Origin: Aureispira anguillae
GTDB taxonomy: Bacteria > Bacteroidota > Bacteroidia > Chitinophagales > Saprospiraceae
Assembly (NCBI RefSeq): GCF_026000115.1
Contig: NZ_AP026867.1
Span: 3,281,716-3,345,715, forward strand
Length of the DNA stretch: 64,000 nt
Reading direction: 5' to 3'
Part shown: positions 53,782 to 61,718 of the stretch, piece by piece
Position numbering within the stretch: position 1 is the first letter of the stretch
Layout of the letters: each line of letters opens with the position of its first letter
The notes under the pieces: generated by a model
Told to the model about the DNA's origin: nothing
The model's input: only the letters and a program-made list of their open reading frames with translations
Databases searched by the model: none
Position numbers and translations under genes: made by a program

Positions 53782-54462
53782 ATGCGAATAGATATAATTT
53801 CTGCCGTTCCAAGTTTAATGGAAAGCCCTTTTTCTCACTCCATCATGCAACGTGCCCAAGACAAGGGTTTGTTAGAAATTGTGTTGCACGATTTGCGAGA
53901 TTATGGACTGGGCAAACACAAACAAATCGATGATTATCAATTTGGAGGAGGTGCAGGAATGGTAATGATGATAGAACCCATCGCCACAATCATTGAGCAA
54001 TTAAAAGCTGAACGAAACTACGATGAAATCATTTATATGACTCCCGATGGAAAACGATTGGAACAAAAACAGTGCAATTACCTTTCTCTCAAACAGAACT
54101 TAATTATTCTTTGCGGGCATTACAAGGGAGTGGATCAGCGTGTAAGAGATCTATATATTACGCAAGAAATTTCAATTGGTGATTTTGTTTTATCTGGCGG
54201 AGAATTAGCCGCAGCCGTTTTGGTAGATTCCATTGGTCGGCTTTTGCCTGGTGTACTCAATGATGAATCTTCAGCCTTGTTTGATTCTTTTCAGGACGAC
54301 CTATTGGCTCCTCCTGTTTATACTCGCCCTGCGGATTATCAGGGGCATAAAATTCCAGCAATTTTATTATCAGGACATAAAAAGAAGATAGATGATTGGC
54401 GGGACGAGCAGGCTTACCTAAGAACCCAAAAACTTCGCCCAGATTTATTAGATGAATCCTAA
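53782..54462 (+). CDS. trmD: tRNA (guanine-N1-)-methyltransferase TrmD
   Basis: A 226-residue SPOUT-class enzyme that methylates G37 of certain tRNAs with SAM, preventing frameshifting. Family signatures are [20 protein letters not shown] at the start, [14 protein letters not shown] near residue 54, the trefoil-knot cofactor site with [13 protein letters not shown] and [13 protein letters not shown], and [20 protein letters not shown]. Length is normal. In many bacteria trmD sits in an rpsP-rimM-trmD-rplS operon; here it stands alone with its own promoter box. Confidence 0.97.
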   Translation: MRIDIISAVPSLMESPFSHSIMQRAQDKGLLEIVLHDLRDYGLGKHKQIDDYQFGGGAGMVMMIEPIATIIEQLKAERNYDEIIYMTPDGKRLEQKQCNYLSLKQNLIILCGHYKGVDQRVRDLYITQEISIGDFVLSGGELAAAVLVDSIGRLLPGVLNDESSALFDSFQDDLLAPPVYTRPADYQGHKIPAILLSGHKKKIDDWRDEQAYLRTQKLRPDLLDES

Positions 54463-54718
54463 AATCACGGCTATACAACAAAATAGCAATTAGCCTTATA
54501 AAAAATAATGTTATTCAACATCAACTGTGAAGTACTTATGGGAGCACTTTATCTGTTCTTATTTTTTGATTTTTATAATCAATCAAAAGCATTGCAAACT
54601 ACTCTTAGATCAAATTCTTAATTTAAGATTCTTGATTTCCACAAAAATCCTGTAATTTGTCCTTTCAGACAAGATAAACTAAATCAAACTTGATACAAAA
54701 AAGATATTCTATATTAAT

Positions 54719-54853
54719 ACTCCGTTGTTGTTTTGATTTTTTTGTAAAAACAAAAAAACATCTTGTATTCGATTGATTATCAAATAATTAAAACTTCAAA
54801 TGATAAAGTTGCATCATTTTGATAATCAATCGAATACGATTTTTCAACGGAGT
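54719..54853. repeat. Inverted-repeat element, family B, copy 2
   Basis: Outer ends ACTCCGTTG (54719-54727) and CAACGGAGT (54845-54853) are perfect inverted repeats. A perfect 20-bp inner arm at 54765-54784 pairs with 54818-54837. The arrangement matches 4675-4830. The element fills much of the 410-bp gap before the SAM-hydrolase gene and overlaps an in-frame upstream ATG at 54819, which is therefore unlikely to be a start. The left part of the gap (54463-54718) shows nothing else. Confidence 0.7.
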
Positions 54854-54872
54854 AATGCTATATACTAACTCA

Positions 54873-55658
54873 ATGAATATTGTAACCCTAACAACGGATT
54901 TTGGCTGGCGAGACTACTGTGTAGGTGTTATAAAAGGTAACATCTTGTCACATGGAATACCTGTTATTTTTGCTGACATCACGCACGATATTGAAAACTA
55001 TAATATCGTTCAAGCATCTTATATCCTCAAAAACAGCTACAAGAGTTTTCCCAAAGGAACCATCCACCTTATTTCGGTCAATAATTTTTATAAAAAGCGC
55101 CCTCGTTTTTTGGCAATAGAGCAAGATGGGCACTATTTTATAGGTCCAGATAATGGAATTTTTTCCTTGATGTTTACCAATAAATTGGAACATATCTATG
55201 AACTAAATTACGAGACCAATAATGCTGCTTTTAGCATTAAAGATATTTTTACTAAAGCCATTGGGCATATTTTGAAAGGCAATCCCATTCACCAAATCGG
55301 TAAGCCAATCAAAAAGGTATTAGAACGTTTATCCTTACAGCCCATTACAGGCAAGGATCAAATTAGAGGTACGGTTATCCACATTGATAATTATAAAAAT
55401 GTAATCATCAATATTGATCGTCAACTATTTGATAGAATCGGTCAAACACGAGATTTTGAATTGTACTTCAAACGCTATGATCCAATCACTTGTATCAGTC
55501 AAAACTACGCTGATGTGCCTATTGGAGAAGTACTTTGTTTGTTTAATTCTGCGGGCTTGTTGGAGATTGCTGTAAATATGGATAAAGCAGCGACCCTTTT
55601 TGGTTTGGAAGTAGATGAAGCAATACAAATTGATTTCATTATTCCCCCAATTGATTAA
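54873..55658 (+). CDS. S-adenosyl-L-methionine hydrolase (DUF62, SAM hydroxide adenosyltransferase)
   Basis: A 261-residue protein of the DUF62/fluorinase-like family. The N-terminal MNIVTLTTDFG plus YCVGVIKGNI is the family signature and fixes the start at 54873; the open frame reaches back to 54819, but those extra codons come from an inverted repeat. Further marks are the ADITHDIENYNI segment, a GPDNGIFSLMF motif and a C-terminal beta-barrel with IDNYKNVIINI. Members hydrolyse SAM to adenosine and methionine; halogenation is limited to a few relatives. Physiological role unclear. No obvious operon partner. Confidence 0.9.
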   Translation: MNIVTLTTDFGWRDYCVGVIKGNILSHGIPVIFADITHDIENYNIVQASYILKNSYKSFPKGTIHLISVNNFYKKRPRFLAIEQDGHYFIGPDNGIFSLMFTNKLEHIYELNYETNNAAFSIKDIFTKAIGHILKGNPIHQIGKPIKKVLERLSLQPITGKDQIRGTVIHIDNYKNVIINIDRQLFDRIGQTRDFELYFKRYDPITCISQNYADVPIGEVLCLFNSAGLLEIAVNMDKAATLFGLEVDEAIQIDFIIPPID

Positions 55659-55918
55659 GTCTAGTTTATTTCGTACTTCTATTTTTTAGTACTATCTTAA
55701 ATAATTGACTACAAAGCCACTGTAGCCCCTTAATTTCCTTCTTTTTGGCGGCATTCTATCAAAAACCTTACCAATCGTAACAATAAAGTTTAAAAAAAAT
55801 GTATTTTTAGGCTTGTAATGGTAACTTTTAGTCGTTATATTCCGTTTAACAGTTAAATTTACATTGTTAACAGACGATACACACCTATCTCCTATCTCAA
55901 TTAAAAACACAGATAGAT

Positions 55919-57463
55919 ATGTTAAAACAAAATCTTTCGCAAAAGCAGATACAAAAGTTATCTCCTCAACAAATACAGTTGATGAAATTGCTTCAAGTAC
56001 CTACTGTAATGTTAGAGCAACGCATACAAGAAGAGCTTGAAGCCAATCCAGCCTTAGAAGATTCACAGGATGACTTAAATAAAGAAGAAGAAGAAATTCA
56101 AACGGACGATTTCATTGAAGATGATGCCTATGGCGCAGATAAAAATGAAAAGGACGATGACATCAATGAGGAAGCAGAACGCCAAGAGGACAATTCATTG
56201 GAGGATTATCTTGAAGATTATATGAATGATGATGAACCATCTTACAAATATGAAATCAATAATCACTCCTTAGATGATGAGGAAAAAACCATTCCTGTTG
56301 CCATCGAAAGTTCTTTTCATGAGCACATGGAACGTCAATTGGGTTTATTGTCTTTAGAGGAAGAAGAAGAAAAAATTGCCCAGCAAATTATTGGCAGTAT
56401 TGATGAAGATGGGTACTTGCGCAGAGAACCTATTGCGATCACAGATGATTTGGCCTTTGCACACAACCTAATTGTTTCTGAAGAAGAGGTATTGACGGTT
56501 CTAAAAAAGGTGCAAACATTTGAACCTGCTGGTATTGGAGCACAAGACCTACAGGAATGCTTAATGCTACAATTAGAGCGCAAAATTCTGTCTCAAGATG
56601 TCACAGAAAACTATAGCCAAGAAGACATCAAATATCTCCAATTGGCACACACTATTATAGAAAAGTACTTTGAGGAATTTTCAAAAAAACACTACAATAA
56701 ATTATTGCGCCAACTCTCCTTATTTAGGGATGATTTGCGATTGGCAACAGAAGAAATTTTAAAGTTAAATCCCAAACCTGGAGCGGTTTATGCTCCTTCT
56801 TCTAGCCTCAAAAAGCAGTATATTGTTCCCGATTTTATTATTGAAACTAAAAATGGAGAATTAGAGCTTTCTCTAAACAATAGAAATGCCCCTGAGCTAC
56901 GAGTCAACAATCAGTACAAAGAAATGCTGAGTGCTTATAGCGCAGATAAAAAGAATAAAAAACAACGAGAAGCAGCTATGTTTGTCAAGCAAAAAATTGA
57001 TGCTGCCCGTTGGTTTATTGACGCTATCAAACAGCGTCAAAACACCATGATGAAAACTATGTATACCATCATGCAGTATCAATATGATTTCTTTTTGACA
57101 GGCGACGAAAAACGGCTGCGCCCAATGATTCTAAAAGATATTGCAGAAATAACAGGTTTGGATATTTCAACGGTTTCTCGGGTTGCCAACAGCAAATATG
57201 TACAAACTGAATTTGGTACCAAACGCCTTAAGGACTTTTTCTCTGAATCTTTGCAGACTACCTCTGGTGAGGAAGTTTCTACTCGTGAGGTCAAAAAAAT
57301 ACTAACCGAAATTATTTTTACGGAGAATAAACGTAAACCATTTTCGGACGAAAAACTAAAAAATATGCTACAAGCAAAAGGCTATAATATTGCTCGACGT
57401 ACAGTAGCCAAATATAGAGAACAACTAGGTATCCCTGTTGCTCGATTGCGCAAAGAAATCTAG
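55919..57463 (+). CDS. rpoN: RNA polymerase sigma-54 factor RpoN
   Basis: A 514-residue alternative sigma factor. Region I (about 1-48) is Gln/Leu-rich (QKQIQKLSPQQIQLMKLLQVP). A strongly acidic region II spans about 48-115. The core-binding region III includes IAQQIIGSIDEDGYLR and FEPAGIGAQDLQECL. The DNA-binding part has the HTH DIAEITGLDISTVSRVANSK and ends in the RpoN box ARRTVAKYREQ near residue 494. It directs polymerase to -24/-12 promoters and needs an AAA+ activator. I did not find a convincing -24/-12 site in this window. An AraC-type gene starts 11 bp after its stop. Confidence 0.97.
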   Translation: MLKQNLSQKQIQKLSPQQIQLMKLLQVPTVMLEQRIQEELEANPALEDSQDDLNKEEEEIQTDDFIEDDAYGADKNEKDDDINEEAERQEDNSLEDYLEDYMNDDEPSYKYEINNHSLDDEEKTIPVAIESSFHEHMERQLGLLSLEEEEEKIAQQIIGSIDEDGYLRREPIAITDDLAFAHNLIVSEEEVLTVLKKVQTFEPAGIGAQDLQECLMLQLERKILSQDVTENYSQEDIKYLQLAHTIIEKYFEEFSKKHYNKLLRQLSLFRDDLRLATEEILKLNPKPGAVYAPSSSLKKQYIVPDFIIETKNGELELSLNNRNAPELRVNNQYKEMLSAYSADKKNKKQREAAMFVKQKIDAARWFIDAIKQRQNTMMKTMYTIMQYQYDFFLTGDEKRLRPMILKDIAEITGLDISTVSRVANSKYVQTEFGTKRLKDFFSESLQTTSGEEVSTREVKKILTEIIFTENKRKPFSDEKLKNMLQAKGYNIARRTVAKYREQLGIPVARLRKEI

Positions 57464-57474
57464 AATTATGTTCT

Positions 57475-58416
57475 ATGCTAATCTCTAAATTTCCCAATAT
57501 TCATTGGTTAAAACGGCAAATTCACCATCAATTTCAAGCTCCTAAGGGCTCTAAGGATGTGAATTTGCCGTTTTTAGGTTGGCCAACCGTCTTATTAAAT
57601 ACGAGTGCTACTCAAGCCGTTCGTGAAGATATTGAAGGCCCCTTTTCTATTTTTATGAATCAAAAAGGCAGCTCTACAGTTGGTACTCAACAAAGACAAG
57701 TCACCATAAAAAATAATGCCTATGTTGTGACCAACAACAAAGAAGTCTACGACTTAATCATCAATAATTCCTGCCCTACAGAAGTTTTTAACATTCATTT
57801 TGGCACTCAATTTTTAAAAGATGCCTCCTACTGCTTGCTACACAATCAGACCAATTTATTAGATAATCCATTTCCATCCACCCCATCCATTCTTCCTCAA
57901 TTTGGATTAAAAGCAACTTGGCGCTCCGCCACCTTTAATCAGTTGACAAAACAACTCATGTTGCTTCACAAACGTCCCGATAGCTCAGCAGAGGCAAAAG
58001 AAATGGCACTATTGGCTGTTTTTGAATACGTTTTATTAACAGAACAAAAAGAAATTGCTCATCTTCAACAACTTTCTTCGCTCAAAAACAGCACAAAAAA
58101 AGAACTTGTCAAACGTTTACACCTTGCAGTAGATTATATCTATGCTTACTACGCCCAACCCATAAAATTAGAAGAACTTGCACAGATTAGCTGCCTATCC
58201 AAATATCATTTTTTGCGTTCTTTCAAACAGGCATTTGGAATTGCTCCCTATCAATTTATAAAAAGGATTCGTATGCAACAAGCCATTCATTTATTGGAAA
58301 ACTCGTCTATTTCCATCCAAGAAATTGCGTTTACCATTGGCATTGAAAATGCGAGTTCATTAAGCAGAATGCTCTTCCAACAAACGGGCAAATACCCCAG
58401 CTCCTATCGCAAATAA
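57475..58416 (+). CDS. AraC-family transcriptional regulator
   Basis: A 313-residue regulator. The N-terminal ~200 residues would be a cupin-like ligand or signalling part and match no family I can name. The C-terminal AraC domain (about 210-313) holds both HTH units: LEELAQISCLSKYHFLRSFKQAFG then IQEIAFTIGIENASSLSRMLFQQTG, followed by YPSSYRK. It starts 11 bp after rpoN and may be co-transcribed. The next gene, a membrane protein, lies 184 bp downstream behind a palindrome, a plausible regulated target. Confidence 0.9.
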   Translation: MLISKFPNIHWLKRQIHHQFQAPKGSKDVNLPFLGWPTVLLNTSATQAVREDIEGPFSIFMNQKGSSTVGTQQRQVTIKNNAYVVTNNKEVYDLIINNSCPTEVFNIHFGTQFLKDASYCLLHNQTNLLDNPFPSTPSILPQFGLKATWRSATFNQLTKQLMLLHKRPDSSAEAKEMALLAVFEYVLLTEQKEIAHLQQLSSLKNSTKKELVKRLHLAVDYIYAYYAQPIKLEELAQISCLSKYHFLRSFKQAFGIAPYQFIKRIRMQQAIHLLENSSISIQEIAFTIGIENASSLSRMLFQQTGKYPSSYRK

Positions 58417-58512
58417 GGCTGTTTTTAAAAATTAGCAATTTTGGTCATTATTCTTTATTCCTAATTAATCGATATTTGTAATGTTATCTCTTTAGACATT
58501 ATTATTAGACTA

Positions 58513-58586
58513 ATACGGAATTTAATAATCCCTGTCGTAATAAAAGTCTCTATGCTTCCTACGACATATTTTATTTAATTCCGTAT
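58513..58586. repeat. Nested palindrome between AraC-type and membrane-protein genes
   Basis: Outer ATACGGAATT (58513-58522) pairs with AATTCCGTAT (58577-58586). Inner TGTCGTA (58533-58539) pairs with TACGACA (58560-58566). It ends 14 bp before the membrane-protein start, so it could be an operator, a leader hairpin or a small mobile palindrome. Confidence 0.55.
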
Positions 58587-58600
58587 AAAACTATAAAAAC

Positions 58601-59305
58601 ATGACCTATCTTTTAATGGCTCAATTTGGCTTTATTTTTTTGACACTTAGCTGCTTGATTATCATCTATTATCAATTAAAAAAGAGCTTACAAATACTAG
58701 ACACCAAAACACAGCATCAAATTCTAAGAAGATACATTTGGGGCTTAAGTATTTGGATTGCCTTATTATCCTGCTTATCCATTTTGGGTATTCTATCCGA
58801 TTTCACAGCTGTTCCTCCCAAGCTCCCCTTCTTCCTAGTGATCCCAATTATAGTGCTGATACTAATTTTTCGTTCTCCCCACTTAGATACTGTGCTGCAA
58901 AACACCCCATCCACTTGGTTCTTTAACATTCAGTTTTTTAGATTTTTTGTAGAAATTTTATTGTGGTTTTTATTTTTAGCAGAAGTACTGCCAGAACGTA
59001 TGACCTTTGAGGGGGCTAATTTTGATATTATAGCAGGGATTACGGGACCTATCTTTGCTTGCTTATGTTTTGCCAACGGCAAAAAAAACAAAACATTAGC
59101 TATTATTTGGAATATTGTCAGTTTGCTGCTCCTAGTCAATATTGTCTCTATTGCCTTACTGACAATGCCGACACCTTTTCAAGTGTTTACCAATGAAGAC
59201 AACACGATTGTAGGTACCTTTCCAGTTGTATTTTTGCCCAGCGTATTAGTTCCCATTGCTTACTATATGCATTGCTTATCCCTGCGTCAACTCTTGAAAC
59301 AATAG
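58601..59305 (+). CDS. Seven-helix membrane protein of unknown function
   Basis: A 234-residue integral membrane protein with about seven hydrophobic segments, near residues 2-25, 45-68, 75-95, 105-130, 143-163, 167-190 and 202-225. Loops are short and no catalytic motif stands out; the basic loop after helix 1 carries KKSLQ. No family is recognised. The gene sits directly downstream of an AraC-type regulator with a palindrome in its leader, which suggests regulation by that protein. Confidence 0.75.
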   Translation: MTYLLMAQFGFIFLTLSCLIIIYYQLKKSLQILDTKTQHQILRRYIWGLSIWIALLSCLSILGILSDFTAVPPKLPFFLVIPIIVLILIFRSPHLDTVLQNTPSTWFFNIQFFRFFVEILLWFLFLAEVLPERMTFEGANFDIIAGITGPIFACLCFANGKKNKTLAIIWNIVSLLLLVNIVSIALLTMPTPFQVFTNEDNTIVGTFPVVFLPSVLVPIAYYMHCLSLRQLLKQ

Positions 59306-59353
59306 CAGCTTTTTTTCTTCGCCAGCTCTTGTACCGCTTTGTAAAAAAACACA

Positions 59354-59548
59354 TTCTTTGACAAATCGTGTGAAATCGTAAACTACCTTGCCTGCTTATT
59401 ACTACTTTTGTTATATGTAATAGGTCGTAAGTCGTATGTCCTGTATTTACAGGAACTAAGCATACGACTTACGACCTATTACTTTCTTCTAAAAAAAGTA
59501 GTTAAAAGCTTACCCTTTTTAGTGTTTACCACACGATTTGTCAAAGAA
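59354..59548. repeat. Inverted-repeat element, family A, copy 2, with inserted palindrome
   Basis: Perfect 19-bp ends TTCTTTGACAAATCGTGTG (59354-59372) and the reverse complement (59530-59548). Interior words match 16066-16188 (ACTACTTTTGTTATA, AAAGTAGTT, AAAGCTT, TTTACCACACGATTT). Between them lies a 64-bp palindrome missing from the other copy. It follows the membrane-protein stop by about 50 bp and may serve as its terminator. Confidence 0.8.
59418..59481. repeat. Nested 64-bp palindrome inside the family A element
   Basis: Arms 59418-59438 and 59461-59481 are perfect 21-bp inverted repeats. Between them CCTGTATTTACAGG (59440-59453) is itself palindromic. Copy 1 of the host element at 16066 has no such insert at the equivalent place. 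Confidence 0.75.
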
Positions 59549-59622
59549 CCCAAAAACACACTACATTACCTTGCGGCTCCTCCTCTATTATCTTCTGGGA
59601 ATCAACCCAATACCATCTCATT

Positions 59623-59688
59623 AAAAGTTGATTTATTTTTAGTTTTACTTTCTTACTTAAGGGTAGAGCTAAAAATAAATCAACTTTT
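59623..59688. repeat. 20-bp inverted repeat in the lipoprotein upstream region
   Basis: Positions 59623-59642 and 59669-59688 are perfect reverse complements with a 26-nt loop. Non-coding. The rest of the upstream region to 59986 is AT-rich and carries a promoter-like TTTCTTTG near 59884-59891 that only partly fits the -7 consensus. Confidence 0.55.
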
Positions 59689-59986
59689 ATTTTTAAGCAT
59701 ATAAACCTCTAAAAAAACGAGCAAATTAACGAATCTAAAAACAAACACAATAGATTAAAAATCAACAACATAAACAACTAACAAAAGCACATAAGATCTT
59801 CCTGAAATTCAATGTTAATTAATCGTAAACTTCATTTAACAAATTAAAAATACAGGCTTCATTATTAATTTATAATCAAACTGTTTCTTTGCACCAAATT
59901 AATCAGTGAGCTAGTTTAAGTACTAGTGCTTAATAAAAATGAAACTACTATTAATCAACAAGTTATTAATTACTCAAACAAACAAA

Positions 59987-61540
59987 ATGGAAAATCTTAA
60001 AAATCTATTTGCGTTTTTAATGTTGGCTATTACAATTAGCTTTACAGCTTGTACCACAGAAACTTCTACCGTTAATATTTCTGGTACGGTAACAGATGGT
60101 ACAAATGGATTGGATGGCGTTACGGTTACTGCTTCTACTGGAGAAACGGCAACAACTAATTCTACTGGTGGTTATGAGATTACAGCTGCAAAAGATGGAA
60201 GTCTAACTTTTTCACTAAAAGGATATACTTCTAAAACAGTGAATGTAGATGGGCAAACAACAATTGATGTAACTCTATCTGTAGATCCTTGGATAACTTC
60301 ATTTGATGGAAATGGAAATACAACTGTAGATCCTCAATTCCCAGCTAACTCATTGATTCCAAGCGCTGCTCTTACAGCTACTTCTTCTACTGACGCTTGG
60401 TATACAACTGCTAATTACAAAGGTGCTGTAGAATCTGTTATAGGAACTCCATGGTACGCTAACAGCAACTGGTCTTTCTTCAGCCGTATCATTGGCGGAA
60501 CTAATACTTCTGCTGCATTGAATACTACAGGAAAAGCAACCAAAGATATTACTGATGCTTGGATGCAAGCACAAGGTACAACCATCCAATGGAGTGCTGA
60601 TACCATTTATGTACTTGATGGTTTTGTATTTGTTGGTTCTGGACAAACACTAAATATTCCTGCTGGTACAATCGTACAAGGAAAAGCGGGTACAGGTTCT
60701 AATGCTTCTGCTCTTATTGTTACTAAAGATGCTAAAATTGAAGCTACTGGTACTGCTGCCGATCCTATTGTTTTCACTTTTGAAGGTGACAATGGTAATA
60801 CTCCTGCTACTGAGCGTGGAAAATGGGGTGGTTTGATCATCTTGGGTAATGCTGGATTGAACTCTAGCCCAGGTCAAACTCAAATTGAAGGTATCCCAAC
60901 TTCTGAAACTCGTGGTTTGTACGGTGGTTCTGACAACAGTGACAACTCTGGTACGCTACGTTACGTTTCTATCCGTCACGGTGGTACTAACATTGGAAAT
61001 GACAATGAGATCAATGGTTTGACTTTAGGTGGTGTTGGTTCTGGTACTACTATCGAATATGTTGAGATCGTAGCAAATAAAGACGATGGAATTGAGTGGT
61101 TCGGTGGAACTGTAAACGCTAAGTATTTGATCTCTGCTTACTGTGCTGATGATGCATTGGATTACGACGAAGGATATAGAGGTAAAAACCAATTTGTAAT
61201 CATTTATCAAGATGCTACAGCAGCAGACCGTGGTGGTGAGCACGATGGAGGAACTAATCCTGAAACAGCTACTCCTTATGCTACTCCTAAATTCTGGAAC
61301 GTAACTTCTGTAGGTAGTTCTACTAGTAAAGCAATCACTTTCCGTGACAATGCAGGTGGAGAATACCACAACTCTATTTTCATGAACTATGGAAAAGGTA
61401 TTGACATTGAAGATTTGGAAGGTCAAGATCAAGATTCTTACAAGCAATTTCAAGATGGCAACCTAAAAATTGCAAATTCTATCTTCTTTAACATTGGAGC
61501 TGGAACAACTGGTCTTGATTTGTTTACAGTTTCTAACTAA
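59987..61540 (+). CDS. Surface lipoprotein with carboxypeptidase-regulatory-like domain
   Basis: A 517-residue lipoprotein. The start at 59987 is chosen because it gives a clean lipoprotein leader, MENLKNLFAFLMLAITISF then the lipobox TAC; the open frame extends 16 codons upstream without such logic. A CarboxypepD_reg-like Ig domain follows (VNISGTVTDGTNGLDGVTV to about 90). The rest looks like a right-handed beta-helix with INxNxIxxG-type turns, including GKWGGLIILGNAGLNS, RYVSIRHGG and IEYVEIVANKDDGIEWFGG. Codon use favours preferred codons, suggesting strong expression. It precedes a TonB-dependent receptor, so a partnered role in nutrient capture is likely. Confidence 0.8.
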   Translation: MENLKNLFAFLMLAITISFTACTTETSTVNISGTVTDGTNGLDGVTVTASTGETATTNSTGGYEITAAKDGSLTFSLKGYTSKTVNVDGQTTIDVTLSVDPWITSFDGNGNTTVDPQFPANSLIPSAALTATSSTDAWYTTANYKGAVESVIGTPWYANSNWSFFSRIIGGTNTSAALNTTGKATKDITDAWMQAQGTTIQWSADTIYVLDGFVFVGSGQTLNIPAGTIVQGKAGTGSNASALIVTKDAKIEATGTAADPIVFTFEGDNGNTPATERGKWGGLIILGNAGLNSSPGQTQIEGIPTSETRGLYGGSDNSDNSGTLRYVSIRHGGTNIGNDNEINGLTLGGVGSGTTIEYVEIVANKDDGIEWFGGTVNAKYLISAYCADDALDYDEGYRGKNQFVIIYQDATAADRGGEHDGGTNPETATPYATPKFWNVTSVGSSTSKAITFRDNAGGEYHNSIFMNYGKGIDIEDLEGQDQDSYKQFQDGNLKIANSIFFNIGAGTTGLDLFTVSN

Positions 61541-61581
61541 TATTAAAACGAGCATAATACTTAATATAAATTGAATGAGAT

Positions 61582-61619
61582 CTATTGGGGGAGTATCACT
61601 ACTTCCTCAATAGGTTTTT
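61582..61619 (+). terminator. Strong hairpin terminator between lipoprotein and TonB-dependent receptor
   Basis: Positions 61582-61595 pair with 61600-61613 over 14 bp with two G-U pairs and a TCAC loop, followed by GTTTTT. Located 42 bp past the lipoprotein stop and 100 bp before the receptor start, it should reduce or separate receptor transcription. Confidence 0.8.
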
Positions 61620-61718
61620 ATAAAAAATATCATAAAAATACATTTTGAGTTATACCCACTGTCACCCAACAGCATACTCAAAATTTTCATTTTACATTGT
61701 ATATAATTAAATTAAGTC

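Noticed and set aside
54819-54872. Upstream start for the SAM hydrolase
   Set aside because: The 18 extra codons are encoded by the family B inverted repeat, and the family-conserved N-terminus begins exactly at 54873.
55659-58600. Sigma-54 (-24/-12) promoters near rpoN
   Set aside because: No TGGCA-N7-TTGC-type site with correct spacing was found by eye in the nearby intergenic sequences.
59408-59704. 98-codon open frame on the plus strand
   Set aside because: It runs through the family A inverted-repeat element and its nested palindrome, so the frame is an accident of non-coding repeat DNA.
59939-59986. Upstream start for the surface lipoprotein
   Set aside because: Starting at 59987 gives a compact lipoprotein leader with a lipobox; the longer form would bury it behind 16 unneeded residues.
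61025-61453. 142-codon frame on the minus strand opposite the lipoprotein gene
   Set aside because: It is antisense to a clear lipoprotein; it is Ser/Ile-rich as expected for a shadow of preferred codons.
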